A stretch of DNA of 5,997 nt from assembly GCA_946481625.1 (NCBI GenBank), contig CAMLOZ010000243.1, positions 1-5,997 of the forward strand. The letters run 5' to 3'. Of the stretch, positions 1 through 5,373 are shown piece after piece (positions within the stretch are counted from its first letter, which is position 1; each line of letters begins with the position of its first letter). The notes beneath the pieces are model-generated. The model saw only the letters and a program-made list of their open reading frames with translations, had not been told where the DNA came from and made no database searches. The position numbers and the translations under genes are program-made. The stretch comes from an uncultured Haloferula sp. Lineage in GTDB: Bacteria > Verrucomicrobiota > Verrucomicrobiae > Verrucomicrobiales > Akkermansiaceae.

Positions 1-217
1 CCGGCCTGAGCCCTGCAGCCCGGATCGTCCCGATGAAGGGCATGCGGATCGTGCCTTGCTCCGACACCGGGTAGGTGTTGTTAACGACGCTCATCTCCTC
101 TTGGGGAACCCCGGAGATGCGGATGTCGATGGCTTGTCCCGGGGCAATGGCGACCTGGGCGGAAGCCATGGCGGCCAAGCCGAAGAGGCAGGCGATAAAG
201 ACGAGAAAACGCTTCAT
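1..217 (-). CDS. Wza-type polysaccharide export protein, N-terminal part (3' end outside window)
   Basis: The 72 visible codons start at the ATG read from 217 to 215. Residues 1-20 form a classic signal peptide (Lys-Arg, a hydrophobic core, then Ala-Ser-Ala before Gln21), so the product is exported. Residues 24-72 match the start of the Poly_export domain (the PF02563 family of Wza, KpsD and GumB relatives): an APG motif at 25-27, a strand IDIRISG at 30-36, and the hallmark G-x-I-x-x-P-F-I-G at 55-63 followed by AGL at 68-70. In this family the protein forms the channel that carries capsule or exopolysaccharide across periplasm and outer membrane. No convincing lipobox is visible; Cys10 sits inside the hydrophobic core. 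The gene begins 28 bases after the tyrosine autokinase stop, so the two are very likely cotranscribed. No Shine-Dalgarno sequence precedes the ATG. The C-terminal part, including any SLBB domains, cannot be seen. Confidence 0.88.
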   Translation of the reverse strand, partial: MKRFLVFIACLFGLAAMASAQVAIAPGQAIDIRISGVPQEEMSVVNNTYPVSEQGTIRMPFIGTIRAAGLRP

Positions 218-245
218 GGAATGGTATCGATGGCTTTTTCGGGGA

Positions 246-2441
246 TCAGTAGAGGTCTTGCTTCGAGTCGTCCCGCTTCGAGGGGCGGGACGGGCGAGGC
301 TGCGGGGATGCGGCGGGAGCAGCGCCGGATTGGCTGCCGGAGGGAATCGACTGGGATTCCGCCGGGGCGTAGTAGGTGTAGTAGCTGGTGTAGTACTGAT
401 ACTGGCTGTCGCTGCTGACTTCCACATTGTTCAGCTCGACGCCGATGACGTGGCCGCCGACGTTTTCCCCGGCCTGCTTCACGCGCATGAGCATGTTGCG
501 CGGCAGCTTGCGGTGCTGGACGACGATCATGGTGAGGTCCACCTCGCTCGCGAGCACCGAGGCGTCGCTCACGCCGAGGATCGGCGGGGAGTCCACGAGC
601 ACGAGGTCGAAGCGCTGCTTCACGTCCTGGATCAGCTCGGACATGCGGCGGGAGTTGAGAATCCCCGCGGCATCCGCCGGCAGGATGCCGGAGGGCATGA
701 AGTAAAGGTTGTCCACCGGGGTCTGGAGGATCACGTCTTCCAGCATCAGTTCCGTGGTCAGATAGTTGGTGAGACCGACGGAATTGTTGATGTCGAAGAA
801 GGTGTGCAGACGCGGACGGCGGAGGTCGGCGTCGATCATCAGGGTGGTGTAACCGCCCTGGGCGCAGATGTAGGCGAGGTTCACCAGGGTGGTGGACTTG
901 CCCTCGCCGGCACCGCCGGAGACCACGGTGATCGCATTATCCTCGGGGTTCTTGCGGTTGAACTCGATGTTCGTGCGAAGGATCCGGTAGGCCTCCGCAT
1001 CGGGGCTCATGCCGCTCTGCTTGTAGAGCACGCCAACATCCTTGGGGATCACGGCGAGCACCGGCACTTGCAGGTAGCGCTCGACGTCCTCGAGGGTCTT
1101 CACGGAGGTATCGAGATACTCGAGGAAGAATGCGACGCCGACGCCGAAGATCAGTCCGACCACCGCGCCGAGGGCGAGGTTGAGCGTGACATTCGGGCTG
1201 ACCGGAACCTGCGAGAGGGTCGGCTCCTCGTGAATGATGATGGGATCCTCGGAAACCTTGCCGGCCATCTCATCGGAAACCTGCTTGAGCTTGAGCTGCT
1301 CGAGAAGCTCCTGAGCGCTATCGAAGTCGGCCTGGGCGTCGTTGTAACCCTGGCTCTCCAGACCTTCCTTGATCGCCTCGTCCTTCTTCAGGTTCATCCG
1401 CTGCTCGAGCCGGGCGAGCTGTTCCTTGGAGAGTTCGAGCTTTGCCTTGAGAGTTTCCCGGAGGTTGGCGGCGGCTTCGACGAGGTCCGCTTCCATGCCT
1501 TCGAGCACCTTGGCCTGGGAGATCATGGAGGGGTGGCGGATTCCGAGGCCGGAGCTCTTCATGGCGTCGAAGTTCCGCTTCGCTTCCTGATACTGCGGCA
1601 GGAGGATTGGGATGATGTTGTCCGGTAGGCTGAGGCCGCTGGCGTAGGCCATGAGCTGCGAGCCGTCGTACTTGAGCAGGGTCTCGATCTGGCTCTCCAA
1701 CTGGATCTTTTCTTGTTCCAAGGTGGCGTAGTTTCGCGCCGCATCCTCCGCATTGTCGTCCGCGGTGTAACCGCCGCCTCCGCTACGGATGCCGCCCGAG
1801 CCCGAATGAGCCTCGGGGATGATCTTGCCCTGACGGATGATCTGGGAGAGCAACTTTCGCTTATCTTCCACCAGATCTTCCTGCGCAACGACTGCGCGGC
1901 GGAGCTGATCCAGCGCTTGGTCGGCATACTCCGCCTGGATCTTCGTCCGGCGCTCGCGGTAGGCCTCGGAAACGGCCGTGGCGATAGCCTGCGCGTCCTT
2001 CGGATCGCTGTAGCGGACACGAATCTCGATCAGCGAGGTGCCGCGGATATTCTCGGCCTCCACAATATTACGAAGGGTCCGACGGACGGATTCCGGCTCC
2101 GAATTCCAGCGGTTCACGAGATCGAGGCGTGCGATCGCGGTGTCGAGAGTCTTCTGGGCGCGGATGACCTCGAACTCGGTCGGAAAGAAGGTCTGGCCGT
2201 TGTCGAGCGAAAGCCGGCTGGTGTCGCTCAAGCCGGGAAGGACTATGCCACTGCCGGTCTTGGGCCGAACTTGTACAACTGCCTTGCTCTCATACTTTTT
2301 CGGCATCACATAGGTGATGACGAGGGCCGTCATGAACACGAGGAGGAAGGTGAGCAAGATCACGCCGTAGCGGTTCTTGATGACCTGCCAGTAATCAATG
2401 GCGTGGAGATTGGCCTCCGACGGGTGGGACGATTGGTTCAT
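246..2441 (-). CDS. Wzc-type polysaccharide co-polymerase / BY-family tyrosine autokinase
   Basis: A 731-residue inner-membrane protein that in this family controls polymer length and assembly of exopolysaccharide or capsule through cycles of tyrosine autophosphorylation. A short cytoplasmic N-terminus leads into membrane segment 1 (about 25-46) and a Wzz-like periplasmic domain with coiled-coil-prone stretches (about 170-260 and 311-390). A proline-bearing stretch (P407, P413, P416) precedes membrane segment 2 (about 420-440), as is typical. The cytoplasmic kinase begins with EAYRILRTN (483-491). Walker A is GGAGEGKST (509-517, K515), Walker A' is MIDADLRRP (535-543, D537 and D539), and Walker B is LVLVDSPP (613-620, D617). 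Seven tyrosines lie within 681-691, the usual autophosphorylation cluster. Odd points are a Gly/Ser-rich insert (213-224) inside the periplasmic coiled coil, and about 40 Ser/Pro/Lys/Arg-rich residues after the tyrosine cluster ending in Tyr731. The ATG at 2441 gives the expected N-terminus, although no normally spaced Shine-Dalgarno precedes it. Kinase and co-polymerase domains are fused in one chain, as in Gram-negative systems. Confidence 0.95.
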   Translation of the reverse strand: MNQSSHPSEANLHAIDYWQVIKNRYGVILLTFLLVFMTALVITYVMPKKYESKAVVQVRPKTGSGIVLPGLSDTSRLSLDNGQTFFPTEFEVIRAQKTLDTAIARLDLVNRWNSEPESVRRTLRNIVEAENIRGTSLIEIRVRYSDPKDAQAIATAVSEAYRERRTKIQAEYADQALDQLRRAVVAQEDLVEDKRKLLSQIIRQGKIIPEAHSGSGGIRSGGGGYTADDNAEDAARNYATLEQEKIQLESQIETLLKYDGSQLMAYASGLSLPDNIIPILLPQYQEAKRNFDAMKSSGLGIRHPSMISQAKVLEGMEADLVEAAANLRETLKAKLELSKEQLARLEQRMNLKKDEAIKEGLESQGYNDAQADFDSAQELLEQLKLKQVSDEMAGKVSEDPIIIHEEPTLSQVPVSPNVTLNLALGAVVGLIFGVGVAFFLEYLDTSVKTLEDVERYLQVPVLAVIPKDVGVLYKQSGMSPDAEAYRILRTNIEFNRKNPEDNAITVVSGGAGEGKSTTLVNLAYICAQGGYTTLMIDADLRRPRLHTFFDINNSVGLTNYLTTELMLEDVILQTPVDNLYFMPSGILPADAAGILNSRRMSELIQDVKQRFDLVLVDSPPILGVSDASVLASEVDLTMIVVQHRKLPRNMLMRVKQAGENVGGHVIGVELNNVEVSSDSQYQYYTSYYTYYAPAESQSIPSGSQSGAAPAASPQPRPSRPSKRDDSKQDLY

Positions 2442-2483
2442 TAGTCGCGATTGCTGGATGTCTTATTGTCACGGATCGCTCCT
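2442..2483 (-). promoter_or_regulatory. Displaced Shine-Dalgarno with possible bridging stem before the kinase gene
   Basis: The only Shine-Dalgarno-like sequence upstream of the kinase, AGGAG at 2483-2479, lies 37 bases from the ATG, far outside the usual distance. Between them GCGAT (2479-2475) is complementary to ATCGC (2451-2447), enclosing a 23-base loop. If this 5-bp stem forms in the mRNA, AGGA is brought to about five bases (GACTA) from the ATG, a workable distance. A short stem with a large loop is weak, so this is a suggestion. A possible promoter (TTGAAT at about 2490-2485, 17-base spacer, AATAAG) overlaps the same region; a transcript from it would start downstream of AGGAG and lack the signal altogether. 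Confidence 0.25.
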
Positions 2484-2487
2484 CATT

Positions 2488-2525
2488 CAAACGAAAACTC
2501 CCGCAATGGTGGACCACTGCGGGAG
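2488..2525 (-). terminator. Intrinsic terminator after the beta-barrel gene
   Basis: Read on the minus strand, CTCCCGCA (2525-2518) and TGCGGGAG (2505-2498) form a perfect 8-bp GC-rich stem. Three further inner pairs (TGG/CCA) are possible after one mismatch, leaving a four-base loop. The stem is followed directly by TTTTCGTTTG (2497-2488), a T-rich tail. This is the standard form of a Rho-independent terminator. It lies 63 bases past the barrel stop codon and 47 bases before the kinase start. It should end or attenuate transcripts of the upstream two genes, so the kinase and export genes are either driven by their own promoter or receive only read-through. Confidence 0.75.
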
Positions 2526-2568
2526 CTCGAAGGTTCGAAATGGAAGAGTGCTAAACTAGCTTGAAGAA

Positions 2569-2584
2569 GAAACGGTCTCGTTTC
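2569..2584 (-). terminator. Small hairpin just past the beta-barrel stop codon
   Basis: On the minus strand GAAACG (2584-2579), loop AGAC, CGTTTC (2574-2569) is a perfect 6-bp hairpin with a four-base loop. It starts three bases after the barrel stop codon and is followed by TTCTTC. The stem is shorter and less GC-rich than the terminator at 2488-2525, so it may be a weak first terminator or an mRNA 3'-end stabilising hairpin rather than an independent terminator. Confidence 0.35.
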
Positions 2585-2587
2585 CAA

Positions 2588-3823
2588 TCAGAACTCGGCG
2601 CGAACGCCGAGGTTGACGCGGTTCCGGTCGTAGCTGCGGTTGGGCAGGTCGGAGCTGGAATCGGTGTAGTTGTAGGACACGTTGCCGTAGAGGTACTCGG
2701 TGAACTTCATCGAGAGGCCGACATAGGCATTGATGATGTCCTCGGTGGCCGAAGCGGCGACCGGCACGCTGGTAACCGCGTTCCGACCGTCCTCGTAGTC
2801 GGTGGTGATGTAGTCCACACCACCGAAGAGCGAGAGCATCTGGGAGAGCTCGTATTCGCCCGTGACACCGATACGAAGGGTCTGGCGGGAGTCGAACTCG
2901 ACCAGAGTGGCCGGGAAGACGGTGACGACCGTGTCGTAGTCTTCAACTCCGTAGCGCAGGAAGGAGCGCACCATGAACTGTTCGTTCACGCGGGTGTTGA
3001 AGGCGATTTCAGCGTAAGGATCGGTGGTTTCGTCGGCACCGACATCATCCACCTCGCGGAACTGGGCACCGATACGGGCGACCATGATCGTGTTCGGGGT
3101 GAAGCGGTGTTCCACGCCACCAAGAAGGTAGTGGTTGGTGGAGTCCGAAGCCAAGCCGTCGCCTTCCGTCTGCGAGTAGCGGTAGTCCGCGGTGAGCACG
3201 GTCTGCGGCGTGAGCTGGTAGCGGAACTGGTTGTAGACCGTCCACGTGAAGCGGTCGGAGTTCGGCACCGACGAGTCGTAGTTCAGACCCGACAGGTTGA
3301 AGCCGGTGTAAGTGCCGAGGCGCTCGGTCCAGCGGTAGCCGACGGAATTGTCGGTCTGCCAGTAGAGGTATTCACCCACCTGACGGGAGGTGGCGTAGCC
3401 GTAGGAATAGTCCGGCTCAAGCTCGTAGGAGACGAAGTTGCGGCTGGAGAAGCGGAGACGCTCGCTGAAGCGATGGGTCAGGTTCACCCCTGCACGTGCC
3501 TGGCCGTAGAGGTCTTCGGAGCCGAGGGCTGCAGGCTCGTCGAAGTAGTAGATCGCGCCGACGCGGGCATACACGTCCCAGGTTGTCTGCGGGGTGATCG
3601 AAACGAAGGAAAGGCCGACGAACGGATTGATGCTGACGGCGTCGTCATTAGCACCGATACCCACCGCGGTGGGGTTGACGTTGTCATCCCAAGTCAGATT
3701 GACGCCCGCGGTCCACTTGAGCGGGATGCTCTCCTGGGCTTCGTCCTGAATGTGGTAAAGGCTGGCTTGGGCGGCACCGATCGCGGAGGCCGCGGCGAGC
3801 GTGGAAAGGAAGCTGCGTTTCAT
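2588..3823 (-). CDS. Outer-membrane beta-barrel protein (putative beta-barrel porin 2-like)
   Basis: A 411-residue exported protein. Residues 1-20 are a signal peptide (MKR, a hydrophobic core, AQA before Ser21). The rest is a run of alternating hydrophobic/polar strands rich in Tyr, Phe, Trp, Asn and Asp, separated by acidic, glycine-containing turns, with no cytoplasmic-type helix or catalytic motif. The opening strand with W-D-D-N-V (45-49), the long series of Y-R/Y-x-Y strands, and the final strand RVNLGVRAEF ending in a terminal Phe (the usual signal for the BAM insertion machinery) identify an outer-membrane barrel. It most resembles the family often called putative beta-barrel porin 2 (PF10082), whose members can lie beside exopolysaccharide export genes. 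Its place between a secreted protein and the Wzc/Wza genes suggests an outer-membrane role in polymer export or anchoring, but the substrate cannot be read from the sequence. The start is fixed by the signal peptide; an AGGAGG lies 38 bases upstream, too far to act normally. Confidence 0.85.
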   Translation of the reverse strand: MKRSFLSTLAAASAIGAAQASLYHIQDEAQESIPLKWTAGVNLTWDDNVNPTAVGIGANDDAVSINPFVGLSFVSITPQTTWDVYARVGAIYYFDEPAALGSEDLYGQARAGVNLTHRFSERLRFSSRNFVSYELEPDYSYGYATSRQVGEYLYWQTDNSVGYRWTERLGTYTGFNLSGLNYDSSVPNSDRFTWTVYNQFRYQLTPQTVLTADYRYSQTEGDGLASDSTNHYLLGGVEHRFTPNTIMVARIGAQFREVDDVGADETTDPYAEIAFNTRVNEQFMVRSFLRYGVEDYDTVVTVFPATLVEFDSRQTLRIGVTGEYELSQMLSLFGGVDYITTDYEDGRNAVTSVPVAASATEDIINAYVGLSMKFTEYLYGNVSYNYTDSSSDLPNRSYDRNRVNLGVRAEF

Positions 3824-3870
3824 GAGAAAGGTAAAGGCGTTTTAGGAACGGCAAGAGACAGCCTCCTGAT

Positions 3871-4446
3871 TCAGTCGATGATCGGCGGCGGCACGTCGAT
3901 GTCGGTGGCAACCGGCGGCACGATGACCGGCGGGATCGTCGGCGGCAGGCCGGGCGGCAGGAGCGGCGGGCCGCCGGGAGTCGGGCCGACCGGGCCTTGA
4001 CCGGGGAAGTCGAGCGGGTTGAAAGCCGGCTTCACGGCGACATCGGGAGCGGTCTTGGCACCCTTGGCGCTGTAGCCGCCCTCACCCTTGCTCGGGTCGA
4101 TGCGGCTCATCACGGCCTGCACATCGGCGAGGGCCTGCGGAGCCACGGCGACGGCGCACTGGGAAATCAGGCGCATCTTGTCGGGGGCCACGGTGGCGGC
4201 GGTTTCGACGATGGCGGCGACGGTCTTGGAGTCGGCCTTGGATGCTTCGATGGCCGACTTCACGACCTCGCAGGAGCAATCGGGATTGGCGGCGACTTCC
4301 TTCTCAACGATCTGAAGGACTTGCTGGGGCTGGGCTGCGACCGCGTGCTTCACGGAGACGGCGATCTTGAGGCAGTCGACCTCGGCCATGGCAGGCAGCA
4401 TGCCCAGCGCGGTGGCCGCCAGCGCGATTCGGAAGGTGGTTTTCAT
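3871..4446 (-). CDS. Secreted protein of unknown function with short helical repeats and a proline-rich tail
   Basis: A 191-residue protein I cannot assign to a named family. Residues 1-21 are a signal peptide ending AMA, so the mature chain begins at about Glu22 in the periplasm or outside. Residues 28-115 are Ala/Val-rich and probably helical. They repeat a unit of about 16 residues ending in a hydrophobic-Ala-x-x-Pro turn: Pro40, Pro55, a degenerate unit near 70, Pro88 and Pro103. Four cysteines (25, 57, 59, 97) include a C-S-C pair and could form disulfides. Residues 116-140 are a Gly/Ser/Lys linker. The last 49 residues contain 18 prolines, mostly PP pairs, and end in acidic, hydrophobic residues. 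It precedes the barrel gene by 47 bases and probably shares its transcript, which suggests a surface or periplasmic helper of polysaccharide export. An in-frame stop just upstream and the signal peptide support this ATG. It begins 38 bases after tRNA-Gly with no visible terminator between. Confidence 0.8.
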   Translation of the reverse strand: MKTTFRIALAATALGMLPAMAEVDCLKIAVSVKHAVAAQPQQVLQIVEKEVAANPDCSCEVVKSAIEASKADSKTVAAIVETAATVAPDKMRLISQCAVAVAPQALADVQAVMSRIDPSKGEGGYSAKGAKTAPDVAVKPAFNPLDFPGQGPVGPTPGGPPLLPPGLPPTIPPVIVPPVATDIDVPPPIID

Positions 4447-4484
4447 GTGTGGGAATCAGATCGGGATATCGGGTCCTGGCATTG

Positions 4485-4558
4485 TGGAGCGGGTAGTGGG
4501 AATCGAACCCACATAGCTAGCTTGGAAGGCTAGAGCTTTACCACTAAGCTATACCCGC
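4485..4558 (-). tRNA. tRNA-Gly (anticodon TCC)
   Basis: The 74-base gene folds as a full cloverleaf. The acceptor arm is GCGGGTA (4558-4552) with TACCCGC (4495-4489), discriminator T, and an encoded CCA at 4487-4485. The anticodon stem is CTAGC/GCTAG with loop CTTCCAA; the anticodon TCC is at 4526-4524 and reads GGA (and GGG by wobble). The T-loop has the standard TTCGATT core. It is transcribed toward the export block and away from the second tRNA-Gly. Confidence 0.97.
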
Positions 4559-4561
4559 GAA

Positions 4562-4610
4562 CTTGCGGCGAAGCTAACAGGCCGCCGGAAAGTGCCGCAA
4601 GCTCTTTTTT
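4562..4610 (+). terminator. Inverted repeat followed by T6 on the plus strand
   Basis: CTTGCGGC (4562-4569) and GCCGCAAG (4594-4601) form a perfect 8-bp stem around a 24-base loop, followed by CTC and six T (4605-4610). On the plus strand this has the form of an intrinsic terminator, but no plus-strand gene lies to its left; it would only stop transcripts antisense to tRNA-Gly(TCC) and the export genes. On the minus strand it overlaps the likely tRNA promoter. The loop is long for an efficient terminator. Confidence 0.3.
4571..4600 (-). promoter_or_regulatory. Possible promoter of tRNA-Gly(TCC)
   Basis: On the minus strand TTGCGG (4600-4595) and an extended -10, TG-T-TAGCTT (4579-4571), are spaced by 18 bases. 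Transcription would start within a few bases upstream of the mature tRNA 5' end at 4558, in a GC-rich stretch of the kind seen at stable-RNA promoters. Each hexamer matches the sigma-70 consensus at only about three positions, so the assignment rests mostly on position. Confidence 0.25.
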
Positions 4611-4611
4611 G

Positions 4612-4651
4612 CGTGATTTCCCGGTATTCCGAAGCTTCCTACGCGATCACG
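4612..4651. repeat. Inverted repeat between the two tRNA genes
   Basis: CGTGAT (4612-4617) is repeated inverted as ATCACG (4646-4651), with the 8-base palindrome GAAGCTTC (4631-4638) inside. Neither strand has a T-run after the outer arms, so it does not look like a terminator. It lies in the 168-base space shared by the two outward-facing tRNA genes and could be a protein-binding site or chance. Nothing else in 4559-4726 looks coding. Confidence 0.25.
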
Positions 4652-4678
4652 GAGGGCGGCAATTTGCATGGATTTCGA

Positions 4679-4705
4679 TTGCCTTCCGGGAGGCGGGGAG
4701 ATAGG
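4679..4705 (+). promoter_or_regulatory. Possible promoter of tRNA-Gly(CCC)
   Basis: TTGCCT (4679-4684) and GATAGG (4700-4705), spaced by 15 bases, would start transcription about 10-15 bases before the tRNA 5' end at 4727. Matches to the sigma-70 consensus are partial and the spacing is short, so this is only the best candidate in a region that must hold a promoter for this strand. Confidence 0.2.
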
Positions 4706-4726
4706 CCGCAGGCACGCGCCAAACCG

Positions 4727-4800
4727 GCGGGTGTAGTTCAATGGTAGAACGGCAGCTTCCCAAGCTGCATACGAGGGTTCGATTCCCTTCACCCGCTCCA
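4727..4800 (+). tRNA. tRNA-Gly (anticodon CCC)
   Basis: The 74-base cloverleaf has acceptor arm GCGGGTG (4727-4733) with CACCCGC (4790-4796), discriminator T and an encoded CCA at 4798-4800. The anticodon stem is GCAGC/GCTGC with loop TTCCCAA, so the anticodon is CCC, reading GGG. The overall sequence closely resembles the Escherichia coli GGG-reading glycine tRNA (glyU). Its 3' end lies eight bases from the end of the opposing glycosylase gene. Confidence 0.97.
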
Positions 4801-4808
4801 CCTCCCCA

Positions 4809-5369
4809 TCAACGGCTTACGTGTGGATTTCCGCTCTCGTGGAAACGCCAGGGAAGTTCTTTGGCCCGTGTGATGCCGATCCGCGGCCCCGCGGCGATCT
4901 CCCCTGCCCGCCCCCGGCTGATCCCCGTCTCCGTTCCTCCGTCGAGGAAGGCGGAGCCGTGGACCGAGCCATCGATCCCGAGCGCCGCGGTGAGTTTTCC
5001 GGGGCCGCTGCAAAGCGAGAACAAGGCCGGGCGGCCGCGTCGCGCCACCATCAGGTCGATCCCGGTCACCGGTTCCAAGGCCCGGAAAAGGACGAATCCA
5101 CCCATCTCGGGGCCCTTGGCGAGGACATTGAAGAGCCAGTGCACGCCGTAATTCAGGTAAACGTACGCAGTCCCCGACGGGTGTTCCGCGACAAAGCGCC
5201 GCGCTCCGGGGCGGAAGAAGGTGTGGCAGGCTTCGTCGCCCTCGGCGGCGTAGGCTTCCGTCTCGACGATCCGGGCCGAGCAGCCCTGCCAGCGGAAGAC
5301 CGCGCCGATCAGGTCCCGGGCGCACTCGACCGGATGCCGCTCGAAGAAGGCGGGCGTGATCTCCTCCAT
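4809..5369 (-). CDS. mpg: DNA-3-methyladenine glycosylase (methylpurine-DNA glycosylase, AAG/MPG family)
   Basis: A complete 186-residue member of the AAG/MPG family (PF02245), which starts base excision repair by removing 3-methyladenine and other alkylated or deaminated purines from DNA. The hallmark I-V-E-T-E-A-Y is at 34-40; Glu38 corresponds to the catalytic glutamate of the human enzyme (E125). Other family positions are present: His49, YVYLNYG (69-75), Asn81 (human N169), the R-A-L-E-P motif at 96-100 with Arg96 (human R182), and C-S-G-P-G-K-L (120-126). The conserved end PRIGITRAKELPWRF (162-176) is intact. It is shorter than the human protein, which has extra N-terminal residues, and similar to bacterial homologues. 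The segment 50-66 lacks the common R-N-x-x-M-F motif. The ATG lies four bases after the NIF3-family stop codon (TGA-GCCC-ATG), so translation is probably coupled. No Shine-Dalgarno is seen before the ATG, and no intrinsic terminator follows the gene before the tRNAs. Confidence 0.95.
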   Translation of the reverse strand: MEEITPAFFERHPVECARDLIGAVFRWQGCSARIVETEAYAAEGDEACHTFFRPGARRFVAEHPSGTAYVYLNYGVHWLFNVLAKGPEMGGFVLFRALEPVTGIDLMVARRGRPALFSLCSGPGKLTAALGIDGSVHGSAFLDGGTETGISRGRAGEIAAGPRIGITRAKELPWRFHESGNPHVSR

Positions 5370-5373
5370 GGGC

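Noticed and set aside
75..1628. Long plus-strand open frame (517 codons) opposite the kinase gene
   Set aside because: It is antisense to a gene with unmistakable Walker motifs. The product is low-complexity, rich in Val, Gly, His, Asp and Glu, with no recognisable domain, as expected from the complement of GC-rich coding sequence.
3684..3911. Minus-strand open frame overlapping the barrel start, with a TTG placed after AGGAGG
   Set aside because: It overlaps two well-supported genes in a third frame and has shadow-like Arg/Pro/Ser-rich composition. The TTG lies 31 bases before the barrel ATG, like the GTG before the kinase, but the local sequence and folding differ, so I treat the likeness as chance.
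2561..4000. Plus-strand open frame (479 codons) opposite the barrel gene
   Set aside because: It is antisense to a protein with a signal peptide and outer-membrane barrel pattern, and has the same biased composition as other antisense frames here.
3997..4533. Plus-strand open frame ending in G-S-G-N-R-T-H-I-A-S-L-E-G
   Set aside because: That C-terminus is the well-known translation of the antisense strand of a tRNA gene, and the rest is antisense to the secreted repeat protein.
4574..4801. Minus-strand open frame starting M-E-R-V-K-G-I-E-P-S-Y-A-A-W
   Set aside because: This is the classic spurious protein from the reverse strand of tRNA-Gly at 4727-4800.
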